Assembly: GCA_035610365.1 (NCBI GenBank)
Contig: CM069432.1
Location: 11,346,001-11,410,000, forward strand
Source of the DNA: Aquatica leii
Taxonomy: Eukaryota; Arthropoda; Insecta; Coleoptera; Lampyridae
Direction of reading: 5' to 3'
DNA: 64,000 nt
In this document: piece after piece, positions 1 to 11,019 of the stretch
Layout: the number at the start of each line of letters is the position of its first letter
How positions within the stretch are numbered: the stretch's first letter is position 1
Notes under the pieces: model-generated
What the model saw: the letters and a program-made list of their open reading frames with translations, nothing else
What the model was told of the DNA's origin: nothing
Database searches by the model: none
Position numbers and translations under genes: made by a program

Positions 1-2029
1 TTTACCAACACAAAGCTTTTACAAACAAAATTGAAAAAAATTAAGACAAACAGTTAATCCACTTCTTACAAGAAATAATATATTTTTTTAAAGTTTGAGT
101 CATTTCACATGAAATCGTCTCAAAGTAAAAGCTGACTTATTTTAGAGTCCTAAAAAAGAAATCTACGCACATTTAGTTTTGATGAACGCCCGTTTTCACC
201 TGACCGAATTGAAAAACATAGTTTTGATACTTTTTTTGAGTGCACAACGAAAATTTATTCAATACCGATCAACAATGACGCGCTGCTAAAAATACGTTTT
301 TTAACTTATTTTCAGTGATTTTTAACTGACTTTAGTGTCTTGGTCGTTTAATGTAAGCACCTAATGTTATTCAGAAGTTAAGTTTACATATCCTAAAAAG
401 AATAAACCCAACAACTGATCAAAAAACCCACTTTTTGTACAAAAAAAATGCTTGAAATTCGATGAAATCGCGTTTTTCAGGCTACATTGGTCGTCTTGTT
501 GTTGTCACATTCTTAGTGCATATACACTTGGTTTTGTAAAGCAAATATCTTAGTAATTTTGTTAGGTTAAAAATATTATTTACAATTGGTTACTTTTTTG
601 TGTGAAAATTCATAAAACACTACATGTTTGTTTTCTATATATTTAGTGTAGTTTTATCTATTTTGTTTGTATCTTATATTATAGCAAGTAGGTTGAATGT
701 TTTTTAAACGTGATATTATGTTTTCATTTTCATTGAAATTGTGTGCATTGTAAGTGAGATTTATTACGTAAATATAACATATGATGGAATATCGAATTTT
801 TTGAAATAAAACATTATATTTTCTTAGAAGGCTTAGCTTATTGGCTTAACGATATTGACAGCATCACAATTATAGAAAACTGAATACCTTTACGGTATCA
901 ACTAGCTGTGACCGTGAGAAACCTAAACTATATTAAGTTATAGTACCTTTTTATGTTATTATCTTATTAATACATATGTTACAGCAGCTTGAACATTCAC
1001 ACTCGATACAAAAAACTAATTTTTATGCCAAGAATTTCATTAGAGCAGAAATCGAACATTGTTTCTGGAATTACTATATGATGATCTGTAGTTCGTTCTA
1101 AGCTTTTTTTAATAGTTTGTGACGGTCCGATTAATGATAAATCTGTTACCTTAATCGGCATTTAACGTCCACATTAAGGAACAAATAAATTGAGTGAAAA
1201 TGTTTCAGACTACTTACTAGAATTCCTCAATTTTGTTATTTGAAGCAGAGTATTCTATTTACTATCACATACATATTTTAATTTCAACTAAAATTTCATG
1301 ATAATGTTGTATGACATACTGTATGCCCAAAACTAACCTTTCAATTTATTTCCGATTTATTAAAAAAACTTTGTGTGCGTAAATAAGAATATGTAGGTAC
1401 AAACATGTAAACAGGTTGTTGTTGAGCCCGTAGAACATATAAACGCTACGTTCTCTAGCCCGAAGAACCGTTATATATCCCAGTTTTAGGCGCATCTCTG
1501 TATATATGCGTATGTCATCAAAATACGATTGTAGAATCATTATTTTTTTTATTATGCGGTATATTGTAAGTTTGATTTAAAAATTAATTTGTGTCAAATG
1601 ATGACAAATAACACACTCTACGTTAGTCGTGCAACTTGCGGCAACGGTTAAATTTACCATTTCTTTAAAAAAGTTGCCAAAAACAGAGTTACATGCGGAA
1701 TTTTAAAGAAAATTATTTAATTTGCTGCCGTTTTGAGTATGTTTTTTTTACAGATAAGAATTTTCTAATACACACAAGTTATAGCTTACAATTTTGAATT
1801 ATTTTTACAAATAAAACAAACTTTGCACCAATCATAAAAAGAGTTTAATGCTTGACTACAGTTTTTATTTTAAATCTACAGAAAGTTTATTTGTTACGTC
1901 AATATTAATCAAGTTAAATTTAAAAAAAAATTATTAGATCGGAAGATGTTTAAGAGAGTTATCTGCAAGGACTAAACGCAAATGTTAAAATTTCAAATAA
2001 TTGTCGAATTTCGGTTTATAACTACGTTT
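1..2029. other. AT-rich DNA without a recognised gene
   Basis: No open frame with a recognisable domain and no convincing repeat was seen on either strand. The only sizeable open frame (minus, 1346-1540) has low-complexity composition and no known motif. The stretch lies downstream of the 3' end of the IR75 gene and is probably intergenic. Confidence 0.5.
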
Positions 2030-2477
2030 AGAGCGTGTATAATATTGGCAACGCAGTCGGGGTTAATAGCGCGCTAATAACGTCGTGTAGAAAGGCGTTA
2101 CCGCCCGGGCTCATCGGGCACCTGTTTACATATCGGGCTCAATTGCGTGTAGTTTATAACTATATATATATATATATATATATATTAATTTTGTATTCAG
2201 TTTGTGAATTTTTGTATTGCTTATTATTATTTCATTTATTATTTTTATTCAAGTTTGTTTGATATTCATTATTTTTTTTTGATATTATTCAGTCAATAAA
2301 TGTTAAATTGTTAAACTGTAAAGAGCTTTTATTCATTCAGCTGCCGCGTACGTAAATTTTTAAGTGCATTTCAGAGTTTAGCAAGATACAACTCGAGGTA
2401 AGTCCAGGGGTTGTAACCAACCAGATGAGCTTTTGGGTTATCAGGGGTCCAGAAGCTATAATCATCGTGTCCTTGAT
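2030..2477 (+). repeat. possible solo LTR
   Basis: This stretch has a GC-rich start, a TA microsatellite near 2160-2187, an AATAAA-type signal near 2296, and is followed at 2478-2485 by TGGCGCCC, the start of a tRNA-Lys-type primer-binding site. That order would suit an LTR followed by a leader. No coding part follows and no partner LTR was found, so the call is tentative. Confidence 0.25.
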
Positions 2478-2729
2478 TGGCGCCCTAACCGATTTTGAGT
2501 TTTTACCGTTTTATTTCGATTTTATGTCAATCTCGTTTCCAAGTTATCACGGAATTTTAAAATATAACCCACCCCGTCTCCACTGAGCAGCGGCACAACA
2601 TAGTTTATGTTACCTCATTACAGGCAGTGACTTTGTTTTAATTTTGGCATGTAACACCTTTTCATCATCTCCTTCTCCCTGTAGGAGAATTGCTCCTAAC
2701 CCAACATCGCTGGCATCACATTGAATTAT

Positions 2730-3677
2730 AAAAAGTTAAGTAAAATAGCTAAAATAGGTGCAGACACTAATAAGCTTTTTAGTTGGTTGAAAGATGGCTG
2801 CGTTATCATTCCACGTGATTGTCTTATTCCTTTTACCTTTTGTGAGGTCCAATAAGAAAGCAACAATAGTCAAAAAGTTGGGCATAAACTTTCTATACCA
2901 GCTTGCCATGCCTAAGAATCGTTTAATTTGAGTAACTGTGTTTAGAGTAGTATAATTAACAATAGCTTTTACCATAGCTGGATCTGTGCGAAGATCATTT
3001 TTTCATCTAAAATCCTAGATAGGTTAAGGAAGGCCGATAAAATTCACATTTATCGATATTTACAACAAGGCCTGCAGACTTAAGACGTTCGTGAACTTTA
3101 CTGATCGTTTTAATATGTTCGGAAAAATTATTTGAAGCAATGATAATGTCGTCCATATAAACGAATACATTATGAAATTGAGGACCAAAAATATTATCCA
3201 TTAAACGTTGTAGTGTTTGTAGACTATTGTTCAACCCAAATGCTAAACCGTAAATTCAAATAAACCTCAACCTGATACGGTAAATGCTGTATTTTCGCAA
3301 CTTTGGAGTAAGAGGAATTTGCCAAATTGCTTTTTTCAAATCGATAGAACTTAAACAACGACAATCTTGTAACCTATCTAAAATACCACTTACATAAAGC
3401 AAAGAGTATGCGTTGCGTTTAGTAACTGAAGTTAACTGGAGACCATCAAAACAGAACCTTAGGGTCCCGTGTTTCTTTTTAACCATGACTATAGGAGAAT
3501 TCCATGGAGACGAAGATTTTTGAATTACCTAGTTTTAACATGCTATCGGTTTCTTTGTTAACGGCTTCTAGCATAGTTGGTACCATTTGATAATGCCGTT
3601 GCTTGATAGGTTTTGCATTCCCTGTATCAATAAGATTAGTAACCATATGGGTTCGACCTATGTTTTGACCACTGATA

Positions 3678-3710
<33 letters not shown>

Positions 3711-3790
3711 ATTATTACCTCTACATCTTGAAACTGCTGCGGATTGAGATCATTTTTGTCCTGTATCAATTTAACTGAATTTAGCAAACT
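2730..3790 (-). pseudogene. Gypsy LTR-retrotransposon reverse transcriptase fragment (broken)
   Basis: Read on the minus strand, consecutive pieces follow the order of a Gypsy pol. A linker with DTGNAKPIKQRHYQ is followed by VKKKHGTLRFCFDGLQL and SSIDLKKAIWQIPL. Then comes the catalytic box FVYMDDIIIASNN, then the thumb region ending YLGF and QIKRFLGMASWYRKF. Stops and frameshifts near 3480, 3250 and 2990 separate them, so the copy is dead. An AT microsatellite sits in frame in the linker. The tRNA-Lys-type primer site at 4061-4078 has the same orientation and suggests the 5' LTR lay just above 4080. Gag, protease, RNase H and integrase were not found. Confidence 0.8.
3680..3708. repeat. (AT)n microsatellite
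   Basis: About fourteen AT units lie inside the degenerate Gypsy pol. Read through, they encode alternating Ile-Tyr. Confidence 0.95.
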
Positions 3791-4060
3791 GGATACTGTA
3801 AAAGTGTCGGATTTAAAATTTGTTTTTATCGGATACTAAACAATTAACTTTAACGATTTTACTAATATCTCCTAGAAAATGGAACTTAACTTTAGTTGTT
3901 TAAACGCACTTATAACGGTTGTGATAATTTTAAAAAAAGCATTTTAATACTTAATCTAATTAATATAACTTATATCTTAACAAAAGAAACGACGTGCCAA
4001 AATTGTTCTATATCAATGTTTAATATTAAATCAAAAGTAATAATTACTTAAATTTGCCGG

Positions 4061-4078
4061 GTTCCACGTTGGGCGCCA
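4061..4078 (-). other. tRNA-Lys-type primer-binding site of an LTR element
   Basis: The minus strand reads TGGCGCCCAACGTGGAAC. This matches the 18-nt complement of the tRNA-Lys(CUU) 3' end (TGGCGCCCAACGTGGGGC) except in the last few positions. It lies upstream of, and in the same orientation as, the Gypsy pol relic at 3790-2730, so both probably belong to one element whose 5' LTR began above 4080. Confidence 0.6.
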
Positions 4079-4089
4079 TTTTTGTGTAC

Positions 4090-5818
4090 CGTTCTTAGCC
4101 GAAACAATACCGGTTACTAAAAATAATTAAACGGGTAACACAACTCCGGCTAGTATTTTTTTGAAGCCATAGGTAAGGGCTAACTAATTTAAAAATACAA
4201 ACGACTACTGCTTGTGCTCTACTTTACTATTAAGAAAAAAAAAAGTTTGGGTGCCAGCTGTCTTCAATGACAGCAGACAAAATATATAAAATTTTTGTAC
4301 GATGGAAAACCTCTAAAACTTTTGTTATCAAAATCTGGATGCGTGGCGTTCTCAAAGATTAGAAAGCTTTCTGTACAATAATTATTTGGTTACGCCATGG
4401 TACAATAAAAGAAATAATTAAATAACTTACAACTAAATAAGCAGTAGATTTGCTTGTCTTTCTTACTGATGTTATCATACAGGTGGTCTCGCTAATAAAG
4501 ATTCCAATACTAATTTTCGTTCTACTTTTTTACCGATTCGGCAGGTCATCATAATTATCAAGACCGTTTTTTTTTAAATAAGCCAATATTTCGGTTCATT
4601 ACTAATTGCCTAATAAAATTATCAATATTATATTTTTTTTGTTTTAAAAAATTAATTAACCTTAACGTTTTAAGTGCGGCGTTTTTAATAAATCAAATTT
4701 TAATAAGTACGGTAATTAATTTTCAACTTTTTACCATAAAATTTGGCACAAATATATAATAGTTTATAATACGTTGGTTCTTAGCAAGTGTCCGCGAATA
4801 TGTCTGTTCGGAACGATATACAACAACGGTACAATCTTGACCTGTAACCTGTGTATTGAAATATATAAACTTACTTTTACAATTAAAACTAAAATTTCGG
4901 AAAAATTTAATTAAATTAATAACATTACACTTGAATTGTTACACAGTTACCTAAAAAAAAGAAGAAAACTTCTTCATAAAACAGATTTTATTTCATCTTA
5001 AAACTTTGTTTCTAGTTGATTGAACTATTCTTGCCACAAAACCTGACAGCTGTTTCCAAATCTCAATATTTTAGTTTATCGTAATTACAGATATTGCTTA
5101 TTAGGGGCGAGCTAGTCAATAACGACATTCTTTTTAATAATCTTAAGCGTTACGTTGCTTAACGATGAGTCATGAAACACCTCCTGTGATTATGACTATA
5201 AAAAAACTATAACTAATGATAATTTAGTAATATCAATGGTAATATGTATATCCACCATCGTTTCTTGCAGTTATTGAGTATTGATTAAATTAGTTTTACA
5301 ATGACTACATAAGACCTTGTATAAACGCTAATATCTCGGTAATCCTTTACACAATTTGATTGCTACTGACCTTAACCTGTAGCTTATTTCAATATGCGTA
5401 TAATGGGTCTATGGTATTTTTTAAACATTTTTTGAAGAACAATTTTTGAATCGTAAACGAAAAAAGTATGTGTTTTTTGCGCTCTGAAGTGCTGTAATCT
5501 ACTCTCGTGTAACCTTTTGACTTGACTTAAAAACCACGTTCTTTTAGTGTTGAAAACACTTATAGGGAGCTTGATTCGAAGGCTTGTTTAACGAAACGAC
5601 GAAATGCTCAGATGAAAAAAATCTGGAGCTTGCAGTGGTGCCCAATTTTACTTCATTTTTTGTATTTTTCGGATGCAATGTGTAGTATTATTAAACAAGA
5701 TCTTCTTTATGATTTGTTTTATGTTTTAAAAATATAATAAGTCTTAATTTCACTCAGCAGAGCTGAAAAATAATTATAGTAATTGCAGAATTACATCTGC
5801 GGGAGCTTCCGCCTTGTA
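4090..5818. other. AT-rich DNA, possible LTR remains, no gene seen
   Basis: The first few hundred bases may be the 5' LTR of the minus-strand Gypsy relic, because they adjoin its primer site, but the LTR ends could not be fixed. Nothing else recognisable was found. Confidence 0.3.
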
Positions 5819-6110
5819 CGCTGCAAAAACGGTACAATATAGATGAAAATTGCACATAAACTTATTTATAGAGCACAAAATTTACTGCAAAGAAGTCCGC
5901 GGGAGGGTGTAATTATATCTGATAGTTTAAGAGTTACAAAATTTGAATGTAATGTAAGACATTATCGTGTAACTTTGCACACTTGTATCTTCTAAACAAT
6001 CTAAACTATAGAAGATAATTGTACCCTTCCGCGGACTTTTTTATAGTAAATTTTGTCCTCTCTAAAAATGTATATGTGCAACTTTCCTCTATCTTGCAAC
6101 GTTTTAGGGT
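5819..6110. repeat. foldback/MITE-like inverted repeat
   Basis: Two arms of about 110 bp face each other across a short spacer. The left arm (about 5819-5935) contains CACAAAATTTACTGCAAAG and AAGTCCGCGGGAGGGT. The reverse complement of the right arm (about 6000-6110) contains GACAAAATTTACTATAAA and AAGTCCGCGGAAGGGT. The arms are diverged but collinear. There is no coding capacity. A non-autonomous DNA transposon is likely; no target duplication was resolved. Confidence 0.7.
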
Positions 6111-7700
6111 AATAGTTTATTTGTCATTCTCATTGGGTTTACTTTATTCAGCCTGATGCTGTAACACTCTCGTTATAGTTAGTGACCAATCGCTATCAGA
6201 TTTTAATGGTCGAAGATAACAATCGACATAGCAATCACTGGTAAAATAGGTTTGCTGTATCGGTATTTTAATTATATCGATATGTCGCCCACTATATTAC
6301 AATCCTTATTTTGGAAAACAGTTTCGCTTTTAAAAAAAACAAAGAGTGCTATACGACCGCCGAACGTATAAGAGTGAATAGGATATATTATTATTACTAA
6401 TTAAGTGACGCACATCATCTCTCGATAGCCTCAATTTTCTATTGAGTAATGGCTTTAATTAATACGTAAAAGTATAAGCATTAATTCGAAATAAAACTCA
6501 GTTACAAAACACACCGTTACATAACTTACATCTTTTTTATACATTTTGTTTACGTAGCTACTTCAAACGGGTCGCTGTTTTCGTGTAAAATGATCCTTTG
6601 CCTGTATGAAAGAATACGTTTCTAACTTTACTTTCTTAAACACACGGTAAAACTGAAGAAGACTCTTTTTCTCATTGCATTATCTAGTTCCGCGTATAAG
6701 GCAAAGCGCAAAACATCTCTAAAATTAATTTTTTTATACAAAAAAAGCTCTCAAGCCTATACATCACAATCGTTATGTCCAGTCCAGTCTGCTGTAAGTT
6801 TTCTTTAGATATGACAGAGAATCGCAAACGCGTCAACTGTTGAAAAAAAAACAGTTTTTAAACTGTGGATGCACATTTTCAAAGGTGAAATCTCCACTTC
6901 AAAACTTTTACATCTAAAAGGATGTGGCAACGTAGCTCGAATAGTGTCATAACCTTAGAAGCTGTTGAATTGTGAACCGTTACAAAACTCCAGTAAAGTC
7001 CAGTAATCATTTTGTTTTGTTTTTTTTTAAACGCCTGTCGACTAACTGTAGTGTGGTGAAACAATTGCCAGGAATCACGTGATATAAATTGTTTATTTAA
7101 TCCGACCGTATTCAATCAAAGTCTCTCAAAATTTCTGAAAGTTCCACTTTAGCTTTAAAATTGTTTGTCTAAAGAAAATTTTAAAAAGTTACATTTATCC
7201 GAATGCTTTTAACCGTATCTAAACCAGCAAAAAATGGCGGTCAGTGGACGTGAGGCTCAATTGGTTCGACCTTTTCTCGCATAACATGATTGTGAGCGCA
7301 ATATGACTATTTGAGCTTTGCGAAAAGGATTTTTTCCTGGAAAATATATTATGTCAGATAAAGTTCGATGTTTTGAGGTTTTGTTGCTTACGTTGTGTTT
7401 CTTACCGTACATCGCTTGGAAAAAAAACCTAAGCGTTACTAACACAACCCAAATATTTTCTAATACCTGGTGCCTAAACAAAGCTTAGATTTGAGAAAAT
7501 AAATAAGTACGGCCATTCACGACATTAAAGCTTTACAACTAAAACATCGCGTTTCAATGTTGGTGCCAACAATGGACTACTGGTGAAAGAAAGCCGCGAA
7601 ATCACGACAGCCTATTGAGCATTTTGTTAACGATTTGAAAAGATTACTCTCAAAATACTCATTTTTGTGCTTCTCTAAAAATTTCTATAAAAGATATACC
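6111..7700. other. AT-rich DNA without a recognised gene
   Basis: Short open frames on the minus strand (6879-7115, 7257-7481) have no motif I recognise and no supporting splice context. I see no repeat structure. Confidence 0.45.
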
Positions 7701-7707
7701 CTCCAGT

Positions 7708-8079
7708 TTGCAATCAATTTGCACTAAACTATTACGTACTACTAGGAATAATAATAAGAAACAAGAACCGGAAGTGTTTGGATTTAGAGTTTTAATACTA
7801 ATTGTGAGGCTGGCCCATTTACATGCTATGATGTTTGTTCAAGCGCATGGATTTAAGATAACGGGATTGGGTTTCTCCTTAGATATATCACTGGAAACTA
7901 CGTTTTATCGGCACGCAACAATTCTTGAGAATAAGCGGTCTCGCTCATCATTTGATGGCACAAAAAGTTCTCCATATGTCATTGGTGTTGCTGATTCATT
8001 TTCTTCCAGCAATGAAGATGTTATGAGAAACAATTCTCAGCCATTTTATGAACAAATGTTTAATACAAACAATTGGTGA
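7708..8079 (+). CDS. unrecognised open frame, 123 codons
   Basis: A continuous frame ends in TGA at 8077-8079. The product has a short hydrophobic stretch near residues 27-45, then a polar, Ser- and Asn-rich tail (SRSSFDGTKSSPYVIGVADS). I do not recognise the family. The tail looks more protein-like than random AT-rich translation, so it could be the terminal exon of an unrecognised gene or a transposon fragment. The start is uncertain because an upstream splice acceptor could equally open the frame. Chance is also possible. Confidence 0.22.
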   Translation: MQSICTKLLRTTRNNNKKQEPEVFGFRVLILIVRLAHLHAMMFVQAHGFKITGLGFSLDISLETTFYRHATILENKRSRSSFDGTKSSPYVIGVADSFSSSNEDVMRNNSQPFYEQMFNTNNW

Positions 8080-8246
8080 ATTATCATACGACACGTGAAT
8101 GTGCAATTGAATTTTGTGGCCATCTGAGTGAAAGTGAATTTTTTTTTGTATTGGGAATTTAAATTAATTGTTTCATAATTGTCTTTGTTGATTTTTGTAC
8201 CCCCTACACGTTTTCTTTGTCGGTAGAGATAACAAGCAAATGGCAT

Positions 8247-10685
8247 ATTTAATAAAAATTTTCATGACTTCACGTTGCTGTAACCATTCACACCGTCAAA
8301 AGGTTTGGAAGCCTTTACCATTACGATTTCTGTTGAAGGAACTTTTACCCTAAATTACTAAATTAAGTCGAAGGGATACGCTGCGCATTAGCTATCTTCA
8401 ATGATTGTATGATTTAAAAACGTTATTTACTTGTGATAACGCCGTATGTACGTTTTTGTGTTAGATTTCATATTACGTTTTAGGAAATACAGATACGGAA
8501 CTAGATCCTTACTGAATGAAACATAATTGTAAGTATTACAATTTCTATTTTTATGACTACTAATTCGTTGGTCATGTCGATTGTTAGAATGACCGTATGT
8601 ACATGTTAGGTTGTTAACACAACTAATTATAAGATCATTTTGTGCGTCACAAAGTCGTATGCAGTGCGCGTTGAGTTTCTAAGTCTTCATTTTTATATAC
8701 TTTTGTGATTTTAAATTCACGAATATAAAGTCATTCCTCTTTTGAATATAAAAGTTAGACCGATTAGGTCATTTTACTGTACGACGTGTTGCCCAGTATA
8801 GGGCGCAACTTATATTTTGTCCGACCCATGTATTAGCGTTTGGAAAATTTATACAATTAAACTTATGTACCTTTTTCGTTCTCTTTGGAACTACTGTTTG
8901 TAATAAAATAAATATATATTTTGTGTTATCACTTTTGTCGTGTTATTTGTTCTTTTTCAGCTGCGGGTAGATTTAAAAGATGTCTCCCTAATCTCGTCTT
9001 TCATCGTTTTGGCGCTTTTTTTCTTGCCACTTCCTTCATTTTTATTTATAATTAATTTAATTTGCCATTTTAACTTTAAACGACATACGGCCGTTTTTAA
9101 AATTTGTAAGGGGCGTGGAACAGTTAACCCATTTCCCAAAAGTTTTACTGTACGATAACTTATATCAATGGTCGTATATTGTAACAACATGCAGTTTTAC
9201 AGATATATTTTTCTCTTCTTTGCGTTTAATACACTTAACGTTTGCAATAAATTAATAGTATGATAAGCAAATACATATTTTATTTTTATAAATGCTAAAA
9301 AAATCTTATGTAGTCGACAAATTATTATAATTGTGCTCTCGTCCAACTTTTGACTTTATCTTTTAGTATAAGTTAATACCAACCGTTCTACGTTGTCAGT
9401 TAAAATTACGAGTATTACGACTGAATAGCAACGTGACACAGTTCGAGGGTGTTTTGGATTGAGAGATGAGATAACATTAATAATAATTATGCAATAATAA
9501 TAATAATCTACCAGTAAATCTAAACAAAAATATGAAGACACATATCGTTTTGAAGGCGTAATGAGAATTCATAACGTCCTATTACTGTGCTCCTGTATGT
9601 ATACATATGTTTACGTATCTTGTATCCTAGACATTATGAGTAAATTTTTATTGCAAAAAAAGTTAAATTTTATCGTATGTGATGATATTAATCTTGACAC
9701 TTTAAAATATTTTTTTTGCATTTCCAGCTAAATTGGAAGTGCATACTACTTCAAATTCAAATTACATCATATTTTTTGTAAATAGCTATAACAACGGAAA
9801 ACGTTTGGCTCTTAAATTACATCATATGTTTCTTTATTTATAGCTATAAACTATTTAAATATTACATACTTGAGTATAACAAACTTTGTGTCGTATTTCG
9901 CATTTAGAATTTCAAAAACGATTTGAAGGTATACTTAACTGTCTGTAAGAAGCGATTAGAAGTAAGCGTAGAATGCCCATTATTAATTACAGTTTTTTGT
10001 AAATTAACTACGTTTTAGATTCAAGTACATTTTTTGATAACTCTAATGAGGTTTATTATAAAAAAATATTTTTAGAATATTAGGTATATACCTTATACAA
10101 AAGTGAGAATGAAAATAATTCTTAAATGTTAATTATTATATAGATAACGGACAATACTTTTATTGTTCAAAACTAATAACTTTTGTTACCTATTGGAAGA
10201 TTTTACCTAGAAATGATGTATTTGAAAAGTAAACATAATACAACACGCCAAATGAATACAAACTTAAAGGTGATGTACTCAAACAGTGTAAATTAGCTTA
10301 TGGCATTTTTTTCATGTGAGGTAACTCATTAATGATTTTTAAATTTTGGAATATGTTTCAACATAAGAAAAGTAACATTTACAAAGAAGTCAAACATTAG
10401 CTGGATTAAAATTACATTGAACAATTAAATTAAATAGATATAGATACTTTTCCGGTTATTTTTTATCTTTTGTGATAATTTAAATTTAAATTACGCTAGT
10501 AATAACATATCTTTTATGAACGCATAAATAGTTAAGCAGCAATTCCGTGTACCTAAAACTACAAAAGCACGAAAAGTACCTACTGACAGAGACTTCGACT
10601 ACTGGTATTATAGTGTGATTTTAGTAAATAACATCTGTGTTACACAATTGCATGGTTGTATAATTTTACTAAACATTGCTACAAA
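8247..10685. other. AT-rich DNA downstream of the IR75 gene
   Basis: No recognisable coding region. A short tandem duplication of AAATTACATCATAT...AATAGCTATA is present at about 9755-9850. Sequence just below 10686 should include the 3' untranslated region of the minus-strand IR75 gene. Confidence 0.4.
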
Positions 10686-11019
10686 CTAGTGGAGAAATTC
10701 ATTAATTACGCGATCGCTATTGGTGCGTTTATGAATTAACTTATTCTGAAGTTTTGTTAAATACCACTCTGCAAAGAAACTATTGACGCTTAATGATATA
10801 GCAGAGATTTTCTTTTTTCTTCGCTTCCAAAAAATTTCGGTTATTAATAAGATAACGCTTGTTATTATTCCGAGACTTAATAAAATTAAAGCCCAATACG
10901 ATTCATTTAAACCAACTTCAATTTCTAGATATGGTGTGTGACTAATGCATTCTGGCTTATGTGCGTCCCAATGGTTTCTTAGACGGCTTAAGACTCCAAC
11001 TTCTCTTTGGTGATACATA
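10686..11019 (-). CDS. Ir75: IR75 terminal exon 9: third membrane segment and tail
   Basis: The acceptor ATTTTTAG supplies the T that completes the Cys codon from exon 8. The exon reads HQREVGVLSRLRNHW, PYLEIEVGLNE, then the last membrane segment YWALILLSLGIITSVILLIT followed by EIFWKRRKKK and a short basic cytoplasmic tail to the stop at 10688-10686. It is separated from exon 8 by a 12.7-kb intron holding several nested transposons. Confidence 0.9.

Noticed and set aside
2035..2262. Plus-strand frame with an IYIYIYI run
   Set aside because: The run is a TA microsatellite; the rest has no motif and lies in LTR-like sequence.
3587..3778. Plus-strand frame opposite the Gypsy pol relic
   Set aside because: It is the complement of the AT microsatellite and pol linker.
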